Positions 27,245 through 36,932 of a stretch of 64,000 nt of DNA are shown here, piece by piece. The stretch is from positions 1 through 64,000 of the forward strand of contig JAEXSP010000038.1 in NCBI GenBank assembly GCA_023453795.1, in the 5' to 3' direction. A model generated the notes under the pieces. The model was not told the DNA's origin, did not search any database, and saw nothing but the letters and a program-made list of their open reading frames with translations. The translations under genes were made by a program, and so were the position numbers. This DNA is from Bacillota bacterium (GTDB lineage: Bacteria; Bacillota; Clostridia; Acetivibrionales; JAEXSP01). Position 1 is the stretch's first letter, and each line of letters opens with the position of its first letter.

Positions 27245-28636
27245 ATGAACAATACATCTATCAGGCAGATATTTAAAGATCCCAAGCCATTTCTGAACAA
27301 GAACATTACTATTTCAGGATGGGTCAGGACAATAAGGGACTCAAAGACTTTCGGGTTTATTGAATTGAATGACGGTTCCTTTTTCAAGAATTTGCAGATC
27401 GTTTTTGATGAAGGTCTTGATAATTTTAAAGATGTTGTAAAAGTAACAATAAGCACGTCTTTGGTTATAGAAGGAGAGCTGGTTGAAAGCCCGGGTGCAA
27501 AGCAGCCTTTTGAGCTTAAGGCTCGGAAAGTCTTTATTGAGGGACTTGCGGCTGCTGATTATCCGCTTCAGAAAAAAAGACACAGTTTTGAATATCTTCG
27601 AACGATTGCACATTTGAGGCCAAGGACAAATACCTTCTCGGCGGTTTTCAGGATAAGATCTCTTGCAGCTTATGCAATCCATAAGTTTTTTCAGGAAAGG
27701 AATTTTGTGTATGTCCATACGCCGATAATTACCGGCAGCGACTGTGAGGGCGCAGGAGAGATGTTCAGGGTCTCCACGCTGGATTACGCGAAGCTTCCCT
27801 TCGATGAATCGGGCAAGGTCGATTTCACAAGGGATTTTTTCGGAAGAGAGACCAACCTTACTGTCAGCGGACAGCTTGCGGTTGAAACATATTGTATGGC
27901 TTTCAGGAATGTATATACCTTTGGGCCGACCTTCAGGGCTGAAAACTCCAATACGGCAAGACATGCCGCCGAATTCTGGATGATTGAGCCGGAGATGGCA
28001 TTTGCAGACCTGAGTGATGACATGGATCTGGCGGAAGAAATGATTAAGTACCTTATTAGGTACGTAATGGAAAATGCACCCGAGGAGATGGAATTCTTCA
28101 ACAGCTTTATTGACACGACTCTGTTTGACAGGCTTAATAATGTACTTAATTCTGACTTCGGACATGTAACCTATACTGAAGCAGTAGAAATATTGAAAAA
28201 GGAAAACAGTAATTTCGAGTATCCTGTTGAGTGGGGCAGGGATCTGCAGACAGAACATGAAAGATTCCTGACTGAAAAGATATACAAAAAGCCTGTTTTT
28301 GTTACGGATTATCCGAAAGGCATTAAGGCTTTCTATATGAGGATGAACGAGGATAATAAAACCGTAGCTGCGATGGATCTTCTTGTTCCCGGTGTAGGGG
28401 AAATAATTGGGGGAAGCCAAAGGGAAGAGAGGTTGGATTTGCTTGAAAGCCGGATTAGCGAGCTCGGAATGAAGAAAGAGGACTATTGGTGGTATCTTGA
28501 TACCAGAAGGTATGGGACAAATAAGCATGCCGGATTTGGATTGGGTTTTGAAAGAGCAATCATGTATTTAACCGGAATAACAAATATAAGAGATGTAATA
28601 TCCTTCCCAAGAACAACCAAATCGGCGGAGTTTTAA
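27245..28636 (+). CDS. asnS: Asparagine-tRNA ligase
   Basis: Class IIb synthetase. The OB-fold anticodon-binding domain occupies residues 15-110 (ITISGWVRTIRDSKTFGFIE). Class II motif 2 is FRAENSNTARHAAEFWMIEPE and motif 3 is GFGLGFERAIMYLTG. The AsnRS rather than AspRS identity rests on overall pattern and length (463). AAGGAG lies 8 nt before the ATG, and a TATAAT sits about 40 bp upstream at 27202. Confidence 0.95.
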   Translation: MNNTSIRQIFKDPKPFLNKNITISGWVRTIRDSKTFGFIELNDGSFFKNLQIVFDEGLDNFKDVVKVTISTSLVIEGELVESPGAKQPFELKARKVFIEGLAAADYPLQKKRHSFEYLRTIAHLRPRTNTFSAVFRIRSLAAYAIHKFFQERNFVYVHTPIITGSDCEGAGEMFRVSTLDYAKLPFDESGKVDFTRDFFGRETNLTVSGQLAVETYCMAFRNVYTFGPTFRAENSNTARHAAEFWMIEPEMAFADLSDDMDLAEEMIKYLIRYVMENAPEEMEFFNSFIDTTLFDRLNNVLNSDFGHVTYTEAVEILKKENSNFEYPVEWGRDLQTEHERFLTEKIYKKPVFVTDYPKGIKAFYMRMNEDNKTVAAMDLLVPGVGEIIGGSQREERLDLLESRISELGMKKEDYWWYLDTRRYGTNKHAGFGLGFERAIMYLTGITNIRDVISFPRTTKSAEF

Positions 28637-28669
28637 GTTGTAAATTTGGTTGATATTATGTGGTTTCAA

Positions 28670-28698
28670 TTGACATAGTTGGAAATGCCCTATAAAAT
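28670..28698 (+). promoter_or_regulatory. Promoter of the AraC-type regulator
   Basis: TTGACA (28670-28675), then TATAAA at 15 bp or TAAAAT at 17 bp. The transcription start would lie only some 20 bp before the ATG. Confidence 0.5.
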
Positions 28699-28724
28699 TA
28701 TGCTTATTAGTTATATTTCAGGGG

Positions 28725-29621
28725 ATGAGAAATATTAATAAAAAACTAAAACTGCTTCTTGGCGAAGGGCCTTTCCCTTTTCAAATTGACAAACTTGATT
28801 TCAGTTCTATGGTTAACATATTTCAAGGAACCGAAACTGCTATAATTGAATCCAAGAAAGGTTTGTACCTTTTTGAGGGTACTCATTTCCATGACAGTTT
28901 TGAATTCACGGTTCCCCTCACCATAATGCCCCCATCACATGCCGGAAAGGCAACCATAGAATTAGAGCGGGGTAAAATATATCCGTTTAATCCATGTCAA
29001 CCCCATGGACCTGTTGCTGAGATGCATGGATGCAGACTTTTGGGGATACATCTTGATAAAACCGCTGTATACCGGATGGCGTATTATATGTGCGGAAGGT
29101 CTGATGTTAGTTTTGAGAATTATGGCACTCCCGTATACAGCAGCCTGGGCAGCTATTTACAGCTTTTCAAGGAGGAAGCTGCTTACAAGCAGACAGGGTA
29201 TGAATTTGTCATTCAAAGCCTGTCAAATCAGATAATCATTAGCCTGCTTAGGCATACCCATAGTAATATTTCGTCATTCCTGAGCGATAGGAATTATGTT
29301 GAAAAGGATAATATTTCAAGAGCAGTTTCTTTTCTTTATGAAAATTATAACAAGGAGTATTCACTCAATGAGGTAGCTAATGCTGCAAACCTAAGCCCCT
29401 ATCATTTTATAAGAATGTTTAAGGCAACCACCGGCAAAACTCCATACAACTATCTCCTTGACATTAAAATAGAAAAAGCAATCAGCCTGTTAAAGTTAAA
29501 AAGGTTTTCAATAACAGAGATATGCTTTCTTTGCGGTTTCAACAGTCTTGAACATTTCTCGACCGTATTCAAGCGTAAAGTAGGCACATTACCGTCACAA
29601 TACAGAAAAATGATTCGATAA
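28725..29621 (+). CDS. AraC-family transcriptional regulator
   Basis: An N-terminal cupin-like sensor (residues about 40-110, with HFHDSFEFTVPL and FNPCQPHGP) is joined to a C-terminal double HTH (about 200-298): EYSLNEVANAANLSPYHFIRMFK and ITEICFLCGFNSLEHFSTVFKRKVG. This layout is that of sugar- or glycan-responsive activators. It sits directly before a secreted LamG protein in the same direction and may regulate it. The ribosome binding site (AGGGG) is unusually close to the ATG. Confidence 0.92.
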   Translation: MRNINKKLKLLLGEGPFPFQIDKLDFSSMVNIFQGTETAIIESKKGLYLFEGTHFHDSFEFTVPLTIMPPSHAGKATIELERGKIYPFNPCQPHGPVAEMHGCRLLGIHLDKTAVYRMAYYMCGRSDVSFENYGTPVYSSLGSYLQLFKEEAAYKQTGYEFVIQSLSNQIIISLLRHTHSNISSFLSDRNYVEKDNISRAVSFLYENYNKEYSLNEVANAANLSPYHFIRMFKATTGKTPYNYLLDIKIEKAISLLKLKRFSITEICFLCGFNSLEHFSTVFKRKVGTLPSQYRKMIR

Positions 29622-29644
29622 AACAAAAATGCCCCGCCCATCCG

Positions 29645-29665
29645 GCAATATTCCCGAAATATTGC
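29645..29665. repeat. Inverted repeat upstream of the LamG gene
   Basis: GCAATATT and AATATTGC arms, perfect over 8 bp, around CCCGA. No T-run follows, so an operator site or the hairpin ending the araC-type message are both possible. Confidence 0.4.
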
Positions 29666-29743
29666 GCAATAATCCCGAAGCCTGTATTATCCCTTCATTG
29701 ATATACTTAATGAAGAAAATTGGATTTTAGGAGGGGTTTTACT

Positions 29744-31534
29744 ATGAAAAAGGCTAGGAATTTTATTCTTATTATGATGATTCTTACAATGCTTTTTACC
29801 TGCATGTATCCTATTACAATGTCTTTTGCTGAAGATGAAGAGTCAACCGATTCTTATACAGAAGATGAAGAACCAGTTGTCGATAATAGTGATACACAAC
29901 CAATTACCAGTACAACCAAAGGAAATGGCAGTATCGGGGATTTGGCTGCATACTGGAAATTTGACGGTGATTTTAAGGATTCATCACCTAATAAGAATGA
30001 CGGCATCAAGATAGGAAATATATCGTTTGTAGACGGTGTGCTCGGAAAAGCGGCCAAATTTGACGGAAAAAGTTATGTTGAGGTAAAGGACAGTGATTCT
30101 CTCAATCTTACCAACGGGTTTACATTTTCATTATGGGTTTACAAGGATGAAATGCGCAAGAAAGAATTAATGGATGGCGGAGTACCCTATCTCCTCAAAA
30201 ACAGTGAACCGGATGAATTCATTCCTTATTCCTTCTGGGAATGGCATACTATGACCCCTGGGGTATATTTCGGTGACCAGTTTAGTGTTAATTCCGATAA
30301 ACAGGTAGATTTACAGAAATGGACCTTGGTTACTGCCACATACGACGGTAAGACAGTAAAAATCTACAATAATAAAGATCTTGTCAAAAGTACACTTTGC
30401 AGTGAAGGGATCGCACATTCTTCTCAGCCGCTTTATATCGGGTTTGGGAATTTTATGACTGTGGATAATTTCTTTAAAGGTATTATGGATGACGTAAGGA
30501 TTTACAACAGAGCTCTTTCCTATAATGAAGTTGAAAACCTTTATAATGCCTCATCTACCTCTTCAGGAAAAGATCTTGTAAATAAGCCAAATGCGCTGGT
30601 TGCTTTATACAAGTTTGAGAATAACGGCAAAGATTCAACAATATTCAAAAATGACGGTACCGTAATAAATGCACGCGGCGGTATAAAATATGTAGACGGT
30701 ATAAACGGAAAAGCCGCAAAATTCAATGGAGCAAGCTATTTTGAGATAAAAGACAGTGACTCCCTTGATTTGGACAGGGGATTTACTTTCGGGGTATGGA
30801 TATACAAGGAAAAGAGCAGCACAAATCAGCCGGTTTTTGCCAAATATGGGGAAAGTCATGATAAAGCAGCAGCTTCTTATAAACTTATTGATTGGAATGA
30901 AAACTCAGGACAACGCCTAAGTATATTTGATTTTACAGATGAGAGCAATGCGAAGGAATTTGAAACAGATGATATTAATGGCAATTCTGACGGAAGGTGG
31001 TTTTACTATACAGCGACCTATGACGGACAAAATGTCAAAAAATACATAAATGGTGTTCTTATAGGGACTGAGCCTTTTGACGGAGACATTTCAAATTCCA
31101 CCGGTCCCCTTTGGATAGGTGCAACTACAGATTCTGTTTTCTTCAAGGGCATTATGGATGAACTGAGAATTTACAATTATGCCTTGAAACCTACAGAGGT
31201 TAAAAATTTGTATAATATGAGGGACGGAATCGAAGCTTTGGTTTCGAAAAAATCAGTTTCTGCGGTTACTTTGAAAGCAAAGCAGACATTGCAGCTTGAA
31301 ACCAATTTAGTCACTTATACTTACAAACAGACTGACAACCTCAAGCAAAATCCTGCCGGTAAGGATTTGGCATCAAAAACAGGTATTACAAACAATGCCA
31401 TATACAAATCCGGTAACTCAAAGATAATCAGTATTTCAAAGAGCGGCAGTATCACAGCCTTATCCAAAGGTAAAACTACCTTGACTATAACTTATGGAAG
31501 ATTCACCAAAAGTATAACTGTTACAGTAAATTAA
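29744..31534 (+). CDS. Secreted protein with two LamG-type domains and a BIG2-like C-terminus
   Basis: A signal peptide (residues 1-27, NFILIMMILTMLFTC) and an acidic linker lead to two concanavalin-like LamG domains (about 65-270 and 285-500). The two are clearly duplicated: compare GKAAKFDGKSYVEVKDSDSL with GKAAKFNGASYFEIKDSDSL, and each ends in MDDVRIYNRAL or MDELRIYNYAL. A C-terminal BIG2/Ig-like region (about 505-596) ends in KGKTTLTITYG. Such proteins bind glycans outside the cell. No catalytic domain or wall anchor is seen. ATG is chosen because AGGAGGGG is 7 nt upstream. Confidence 0.88.
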   Translation: MKKARNFILIMMILTMLFTCMYPITMSFAEDEESTDSYTEDEEPVVDNSDTQPITSTTKGNGSIGDLAAYWKFDGDFKDSSPNKNDGIKIGNISFVDGVLGKAAKFDGKSYVEVKDSDSLNLTNGFTFSLWVYKDEMRKKELMDGGVPYLLKNSEPDEFIPYSFWEWHTMTPGVYFGDQFSVNSDKQVDLQKWTLVTATYDGKTVKIYNNKDLVKSTLCSEGIAHSSQPLYIGFGNFMTVDNFFKGIMDDVRIYNRALSYNEVENLYNASSTSSGKDLVNKPNALVALYKFENNGKDSTIFKNDGTVINARGGIKYVDGINGKAAKFNGASYFEIKDSDSLDLDRGFTFGVWIYKEKSSTNQPVFAKYGESHDKAAASYKLIDWNENSGQRLSIFDFTDESNAKEFETDDINGNSDGRWFYYTATYDGQNVKKYINGVLIGTEPFDGDISNSTGPLWIGATTDSVFFKGIMDELRIYNYALKPTEVKNLYNMRDGIEALVSKKSVSAVTLKAKQTLQLETNLVTYTYKQTDNLKQNPAGKDLASKTGITNNAIYKSGNSKIISISKSGSITALSKGKTTLTITYGRFTKSITVTVN

Positions 31535-31623
31535 AGGTTTTCGTTGCCGAAAATTTGGTGCATAAGGTTGACAGCAGAGGTAAATAAGCTTAAAATAAAA
31601 CTAAATTTAAATATGTTTATTAA

Positions 31624-31732
31624 ATCTTCAGGGCAGGGAGTGTTTCCCGACCGGCGGTATAGCCCGCGAACCTAACAAGGTTGATCTGGTGTGAATCCGG
31701 AGCCGACAGTATAGTCTGGATGGAAGAAGGTT
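31624..31732 (+). ncRNA. FMN riboswitch (RFN element)
   Basis: The conserved RFN blocks are all present: TTCAGGGCAGGG, TTTCCCGACCGGCGGTA, AGCCCGCGA, GATCTGGTGTGAATCCGG, AGCCGACAGTATAGTCTGG and ATGGAAGAAGGT. It is followed by an intrinsic terminator and then ribU, the standard arrangement for FMN-dependent repression. Confidence 0.97.
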
Positions 31733-31762
31733 ACAATGGTTTTATAACTATTTGTATTTTAC

Positions 31763-31788
31763 AAGCCCCTGATTCAGGGGCTTTTTCA
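31763..31788 (+). terminator. Terminator of the FMN riboswitch
   Basis: AAGCCCCTG and CAGGGGCTT arms around an ATT loop, followed by a T-run; about 75 bp before ribU. Confidence 0.9.
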
Positions 31789-31864
31789 ATTTAAGGATTT
31801 TTATCGGGATAAACGTGGGGCCTTGTGATTTAATCAGGCAAGAATATTAGGGGGGTTATTTGAA

Positions 31865-32467
31865 ATGTTAAATGTAAAAAAAAGAACAACGTATATTGCA
31901 AAGGTGGGAATACTGTCGGCCTTATCATTTCTAATCATGTTTGCATTGGAGCTTCCTATTCCTTTTATACCACCGTTTCTTAAGCTGGACTTCAGTGGAA
32001 TCCCTGCCATGCTGGCTGCTTTTGCATTGGGACCTTTAGCTGCAGTTATAGTCGTGTTAATAAAAAGTCTGTTACATCTGACTATAAGCAGCACGACGGG
32101 GATCGGAGAATTGTCCGATTTTCTTATAGGGATTACGTATCTTATTCCGGCCGGGCTGATTTATAAAAGAATGAAAAGTAAAAAGGGTGCTGTCATTTCG
32201 TTGATTGTCGGAAGTATATCAATGACATTTTTTGCAGCAGTCTTGAATTACCTGTTATTTATACCACTCTATGGAATAGTACTCAATTTTCCGGTTAATG
32301 CGGTAGTAGGAATGGGTAAAAAAGTTAACAGTCTGATTGTTGATTTGAAAACGCTTATTATTTTTGGAATTGTGCCATTCAATATTGTCAAATCATTTAT
32401 CATATCTGCTTTTGTATTGATCATGTACAAGAGAGTATCTCCAATCCTGCATTATCAAAGAAAATAA
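31865..32467 (+). CDS. ribU: Riboflavin ECF transporter, substrate-binding subunit RibU
   Basis: Six-helix S component that binds riboflavin and pairs with the shared EcfA/EcfT module, which is not in this window. N-terminal ALSFLIMFALELPIPFIPPFLKLDFS and AFALGPLAAVIVVLIKSLLHL are family hallmarks, including the loop that caps the ligand. At 200 residues it is normal. The FMN riboswitch upstream supports the substrate. Single gene followed by a hairpin. Confidence 0.95.
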   Translation: MLNVKKRTTYIAKVGILSALSFLIMFALELPIPFIPPFLKLDFSGIPAMLAAFALGPLAAVIVVLIKSLLHLTISSTTGIGELSDFLIGITYLIPAGLIYKRMKSKKGAVISLIVGSISMTFFAAVLNYLLFIPLYGIVLNFPVNAVVGMGKKVNSLIVDLKTLIIFGIVPFNIVKSFIISAFVLIMYKRVSPILHYQRK

Positions 32468-32488
32468 ATATTGTAAATGTAAAGAAGA

Positions 32489-32515
32489 TGCCCATTTGGA
32501 CATCTTCTGCTGCAA
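32489..32515. terminator. Hairpin between ribU and the convergent histidine kinase
   Basis: GAAGATG pairs with CATCTTC around a 10-base loop. On the minus strand TTTACATTT follows, so it suits the kinase gene better than ribU. Confidence 0.5.
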
Positions 32516-32526
32516 AGTACTTTGTA

Positions 32527-34200
32527 TTAAGTTTTAGGATTGTCAATTGGCAGTGTGATAATGAATTCTGTTCCTTCTCCAAGTTTGCTGCTCACTTTTA
32601 TTTCTCCGTTGTGCTTTCTGATGATGTTCTGGCATATGGATAAGCCAAGACCGGCTCCTGTTCCGATACTTTTTGTTGAGAAACCGTAATCAAAGATCTT
32701 GGAGAGATCCTCTTCCTTGATGCCGCTGCCTGTATCCCTTATACTAACATCTACACTATTGCTTCCCTGAGTTGTTTTTATGAAGATTTCTCCTTTATCT
32801 TCTATGGAATGTATGGCGTTGACAATAACATTCATGAAGACCTGGTTCAGCAGCCCAGGATAGCATTTGATCCTGCATATGCTGCCGTAATCTTCGTGCA
32901 GGGTGATTTTTTTCTTCCAAAGATTAGATGTAAGAATGAGCGCGCTTTTTATACCCTCATTCACATCAACCTCCTGGAATTCTGCCTGATCTATCCTTGT
33001 GAAATTCTTTAAGCTCTTTATAATTTCAGATACCCTTTTACAGGCTAGAATGTTAATATTATTTGACTCTCTCATCTGGGACAGCAGCTCGGAAGCTTCC
33101 GCTTCATTAACGGCAGCGCATTCGGAGAGCGAATTTAAAAGCATATCGTACATTTGCACATTGCTGTTGATTGCTCCTAAAGGAGTATTGATCTCATGGG
33201 TTATAGCAGCTGTCAATTGTCCTATTGAAGCCATGTTCTGGCTCTGTACCAAAAGAGTCTGAGCTTCTTCGATCTGTTTTTTCGATTCTATAAGTTCTTC
33301 GTTTTGAGCTTCAAGCTCTTCATTCTGGTTCTCAAGAACAATCTTCTGCTTTGCAAGGAGATCGTTGTATTCTTTGTTTTTCTGAATTATCAGGTTTGTC
33401 GAGCTTGCTAAAGATTCAATTTCCCTCAATGGTTTCTTCAAGATGATCTGTGAATCTATAGGGCCTTCATGATCGCCGGTTGCGATTGACCTCAATTTAT
33501 CATCCAGCTGTTTTATAGGTGTCAGAACAGGCATAATAAGTAATTTGCTTATAAGATTGATAACAATAAGCAGCAGAATACCTATAAATATTACCATAAA
33601 GATAATTACCAGTTCCATAAGCAGCGGGTAACCGGCATTGACTTGTACAGTAACCGAGCCGATACGATTACCTTTTGAATCATATAACGGAGATACCGAG
33701 TCGGCTTTAAAGTACTGCAGCGCTTTCTTGAACAAGCTTGTCCCATGCTTGTTTTTTTCTACAAGTCCGAAATAATTATCGCCATTGTTATTATTGCTGA
33801 CATAGATTCTTTTGTTATTTATTTTTATTTCCGTAAAGATAATATTGTTAGAGCTGAAGCTGAAAGTAAAGTCAGATGTCTCAATCTCATAATTGTTGTC
33901 TGCTTTTACGTCCTTTACAGGCACCTTCAGGCTTTCAAGCCACTTCTTTGCCATAGGTGCTTCGGGATTAAAGTCCTTAAGGTCTGAGATTTGCATTTGC
34001 TTTAGAAAATATGTTGAGTTTATAGTGTTTGCAGTGGAACTGCTTATATATTGCGAAAAAGTCAGAGCTTCCTCCTTGAATAACTCAGCGGCAAAAAACA
34101 TCATTGCTGCTCCAAATAACAAAATCGTTAGGAATATACTGAGAAAAACGGCTCTTCTCACTCTTCTTTTTAGAGTTCGCTTGTTGCATTTATGCCTCAA
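32527..34200 (-). CDS. Membrane histidine kinase
   Basis: Two membrane segments (about 16-38 and 195-225) frame an extracellular sensor of about 155 residues, followed by HAMP (about 220-285), a coiled coil rich in ENQNEELEAQNEELIE, a HisKA domain with the phospho-accepting histidine in ITHEINTPLGAI, and a HATPase_c domain (NVIVNAIHS, DTGSGI, GTGAGLGLSI). All kinase boxes are intact. The HAMP-coiled coil-4-helix form is typical of kinases without a DNA-binding partner. The divergent gene 276 bp away encodes a response regulator with HD-GYP output, the likely partner. Confidence 0.92.
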   Translation of the reverse strand: MRHKCNKRTLKRRVRRAVFLSIFLTILLFGAAMMFFAAELFKEEALTFSQYISSSTANTINSTYFLKQMQISDLKDFNPEAPMAKKWLESLKVPVKDVKADNNYEIETSDFTFSFSSNNIIFTEIKINNKRIYVSNNNNGDNYFGLVEKNKHGTSLFKKALQYFKADSVSPLYDSKGNRIGSVTVQVNAGYPLLMELVIIFMVIFIGILLLIVINLISKLLIMPVLTPIKQLDDKLRSIATGDHEGPIDSQIILKKPLREIESLASSTNLIIQKNKEYNDLLAKQKIVLENQNEELEAQNEELIESKKQIEEAQTLLVQSQNMASIGQLTAAITHEINTPLGAINSNVQMYDMLLNSLSECAAVNEAEASELLSQMRESNNINILACKRVSEIIKSLKNFTRIDQAEFQEVDVNEGIKSALILTSNLWKKKITLHEDYGSICRIKCYPGLLNQVFMNVIVNAIHSIEDKGEIFIKTTQGSNSVDVSIRDTGSGIKEEDLSKIFDYGFSTKSIGTGAGLGLSICQNIIRKHNGEIKVSSKLGEGTEFIITLPIDNPKT

Positions 34201-34476
34201 AAAAAGATCACCAACCCCATTTATAAGTTGAATAATTATAACATTTTTTTATTGAATATTACAGAAAAATTATTACATGTAAACGGAACAAAAGAATATA
34301 GCATATTTTTCGGCAGAATCTTTGTTTTTTTTAGGAAATATGATAATATGTAGTAGTATTACGTTACAATTCTTAGACAGATCATTGCATTTTCAAGGAA
34401 TTTTTAAAAGTTTATAGCAGCAAATTCTACAGAGTTTTTTATATTGTAAGTAATATATTTTAGGGGGCACAGGGGT

Positions 34477-35541
34477 TTGAGCAAAAACATTTTAATAGTA
34501 GATGACGAAAACATGATAACAACGACCCTGTCTGCATTGATAAAGATGGTGCTGAAGCACAGTGTTAAAACATACAATGATCCTTTGCAGGCCCTTCAAT
34601 CGGAAGACCTTTTGCACAAGAGTGTTGATCTTGTTATAACGGATTTCATGATGCCGGGCATGAATGGTCTGGAATTTCTCAGAAATGTAAAGGAAAAGAA
34701 TCCGGATGCAGTGACAATTCTTTTGACAGGTTACGCGGATAAGGAAAATGCAATAAAAAGCATAAATGAGGTAGGTTTGTATTATTATCTGGAAAAACCC
34801 TGGGACAATAACGATCTTATTAAGGTTATAAAAAACGGTCTTGAAAAGAAAGAGCTATCAGATAACCTCAAGCAAAAATACAAGGAACTGGAAGAGTCAA
34901 ATAATGAGATACATAGATTGTACGAGCTTCTTAAAAAGGACTACCTGCAAGAGGTTGATAATGCAAAAAGCCTTGTTATTTCGCTGGCAAATGTTATAGA
35001 AGCAAAAGACAAATATACTGATGGACATACCCGAAGGGTGGGGCTTATAAGCAAGATTATCGGGGAAAAGCTGGGACTTTCAGCTGAACAGGTTGTAAAT
35101 CTGGAGATATCAGGAATAGTCCATGACATCGGAAAAGTAGGTGTTCCCGAAAGTATATTGAACAAACCGGGAAAGCTGACTGATGAGGAGTTTGATTACA
35201 TCAAAAAGCACACAATAATCGGCGAGAATATATGCCTGCCGTTGAATTGCCTTCAATCCTGTCTGGATGCAATAAGGCACCATCATGAAAAGCTTAACGG
35301 CACAGGCTATCCGGATGGACTAAAGGGTGATGAACTTTCTTTGGAAGCAAGGATAATAGCTGTTGCCGACATTTTTGATGCCTTATACTCAAAACGCCCG
35401 TACAGGGATAAGCTGCCGATGGACAAGGTGAGACAGATTATTATTGAGGATACAGAAAAGGGCTGTCTTGATTCAAAGGTTGTAGGGGCTTTGCTGGAGC
35501 TTCTGGATTCAAAGCAGCTTGATGCGATAATGGAAGAATAG
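34477..35541 (+). CDS. Response regulator with HD-GYP cyclic-di-GMP phosphodiesterase domain
   Basis: A receiver domain (residues 1-125; ILIVDDENM, phospho-acceptor aspartate in LVITDFMMPG, LEKPW) is followed by a coiled coil and an HD-GYP domain (about 165-345) with HTRRVG, the HD pair in IVHDIGKVG, and HHEKLNGTGYPDGLKG. The motif set is complete, so it should hydrolyse cyclic di-GMP. Start is TTG, with TAGGGGG about 10 nt upstream and AGGGG touching it. Divergent from the histidine kinase. Together with the GGDEF protein at 9.3 kb, this window encodes both synthesis and breakdown of the messenger. Confidence 0.92.
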   Translation: MSKNILIVDDENMITTTLSALIKMVLKHSVKTYNDPLQALQSEDLLHKSVDLVITDFMMPGMNGLEFLRNVKEKNPDAVTILLTGYADKENAIKSINEVGLYYYLEKPWDNNDLIKVIKNGLEKKELSDNLKQKYKELEESNNEIHRLYELLKKDYLQEVDNAKSLVISLANVIEAKDKYTDGHTRRVGLISKIIGEKLGLSAEQVVNLEISGIVHDIGKVGVPESILNKPGKLTDEEFDYIKKHTIIGENICLPLNCLQSCLDAIRHHHEKLNGTGYPDGLKGDELSLEARIIAVADIFDALYSKRPYRDKLPMDKVRQIIIEDTEKGCLDSKVVGALLELLDSKQLDAIMEE

Positions 35542-35637
35542 ATTAAAGGCTTGAAATTCCAGGTGAATTAATAAATAATACAAAAGAAACAGCCATAAAA
35601 CCTCAAAAAGCTGTGTATTTAATCGGAGGAAAACTTT

Positions 35638-36903
35638 ATGGATAATTCAATGAAAATTAATGCAACGATGGTTTCCTTTCAAGGAAGGGATTCTGTTGAA
35701 AAGACTGATAGCTTTTATTTAAACGGAAGATACAGACATGACTACGAAATAGGAAGCATTCAGGTGTCCAGTGAACTAAGTTCGCCGGAATACTTGTTTT
35801 CCGTTAGCAGCGGAATGGACAGAGAAGGCACGGAGCAAAGAACTCCGCTTTCAATTGCACGTGATATGGCAAAGCTTCAAGATGGTTTCAGAAAGCATGA
35901 AGGTGAGCTTGAAACCAAGCTTGAACAGGTTAAGGAGCATGTGCAGGAGATCAATAACATAATACATACAATGTCTCTGAGCAACCCTGAGGAAGCAATG
36001 AAAAGCAAGTCTTTTGCCTGCATACTGATGTCGGGTGGAAAGGCCGCGGCTCTTAACATGGGAAAGAGCAAAGCCTACCTTTATAGGAATTCAAATCTGA
36101 CACAGATATTTTCGGATGCAAAAAGAACCGATAGGCTTTATAAAATGGGAATACTGACGGACGAACAGGCCAGAATTCTATCGGGTGGCCTTAACTCCAT
36201 GCCTGAGACAGGAAATATACAGCTTCAAAAGTCTAAAGCCTTTGAACTGCAAAGTGAAGATCTTTTTTTACTATGCAGTGAAAATATTAATGATTTTATT
36301 GATGAGCAAAAGATAAGCGAAGTACTTGATTCCAAAAAAGATACAGAGCACATAGCTAACTCAATAATCAGAGAGGCTTTGAGGCGCGGTGCGGATAAGT
36401 GCATAACAGTCATAGCCGTCAGGCTTGAGAAAACCGGCTCCTATGAAAAATCAAAACCTGTTTTCAGCAGGAATTTTTCTCAAAAGCTGAATAATAAGAG
36501 AGACGGTCAAAACAAAAAGAAAGAGAATATGGGAACTTTTGTTGCTGTTCTTGTAAGCAGTGCTGCAATAATAGGGGTGCTTCTTATGGCGTATTTGCTG
36601 TTGTTCACCAAAGGGCGTGACGATAACAGTTTGGTACCTGTGACTTCACAGGCCGCCCAGATAACAGATCAACCATCGACTCAGGGTACAGCCGACACAA
36701 CAAACCAAGACGGAGAGAAAGATTCCCAAGACGGATCAGATACAGATCATCCCAAAACCTATACAGTCAAGTCGGGCGATACCCTTCAGGGGATAAGCGT
36801 AAAATGTTACGGAACTGTCAATAAGTATAAGGATATAATGAAAGCAAATAACATTTCGGATCCCGACAGCATAAGTATAGGACAGGAGTTAACGATTCCG
36901 TAG
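35638..36903 (+). CDS. Degenerate PP2C-like protein with a membrane helix and LysM domain
   Basis: Residues about 20-265 follow the PP2C phosphatase fold (YLFSVSSGMD, NMGKSKAYLYRNSNLTQIFSDAK, LSGGLNSMP, LFLLCSENIND, KCITVIAVRL), but metal-binding positions are changed: the usual GDSR is GKSK and the terminal DN is DK. It is therefore probably inactive and may bind a phosphoprotein or regulator. A basic linker leads to one membrane helix (about 298-322) and an outside LysM domain (about 373-421; YTVKSGDTLQGISVKCYG). So an inward pseudo-phosphatase is linked to an outward peptidoglycan binder. AGGAGG lies 7 nt before the ATG; 96 bp after the HD-GYP gene. Confidence 0.8.
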   Translation: MDNSMKINATMVSFQGRDSVEKTDSFYLNGRYRHDYEIGSIQVSSELSSPEYLFSVSSGMDREGTEQRTPLSIARDMAKLQDGFRKHEGELETKLEQVKEHVQEINNIIHTMSLSNPEEAMKSKSFACILMSGGKAAALNMGKSKAYLYRNSNLTQIFSDAKRTDRLYKMGILTDEQARILSGGLNSMPETGNIQLQKSKAFELQSEDLFLLCSENINDFIDEQKISEVLDSKKDTEHIANSIIREALRRGADKCITVIAVRLEKTGSYEKSKPVFSRNFSQKLNNKRDGQNKKKENMGTFVAVLVSSAAIIGVLLMAYLLLFTKGRDDNSLVPVTSQAAQITDQPSTQGTADTTNQDGEKDSQDGSDTDHPKTYTVKSGDTLQGISVKCYGTVNKYKDIMKANNISDPDSISIGQELTIP

Positions 36904-36932
36904 GAAATATGATTGATAGAAGGCCCATAATT

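Noticed and set aside
27341..28528. A 395-codon open frame opposite asnS
   Set aside because: It is a shadow frame of the well-supported asnS gene.
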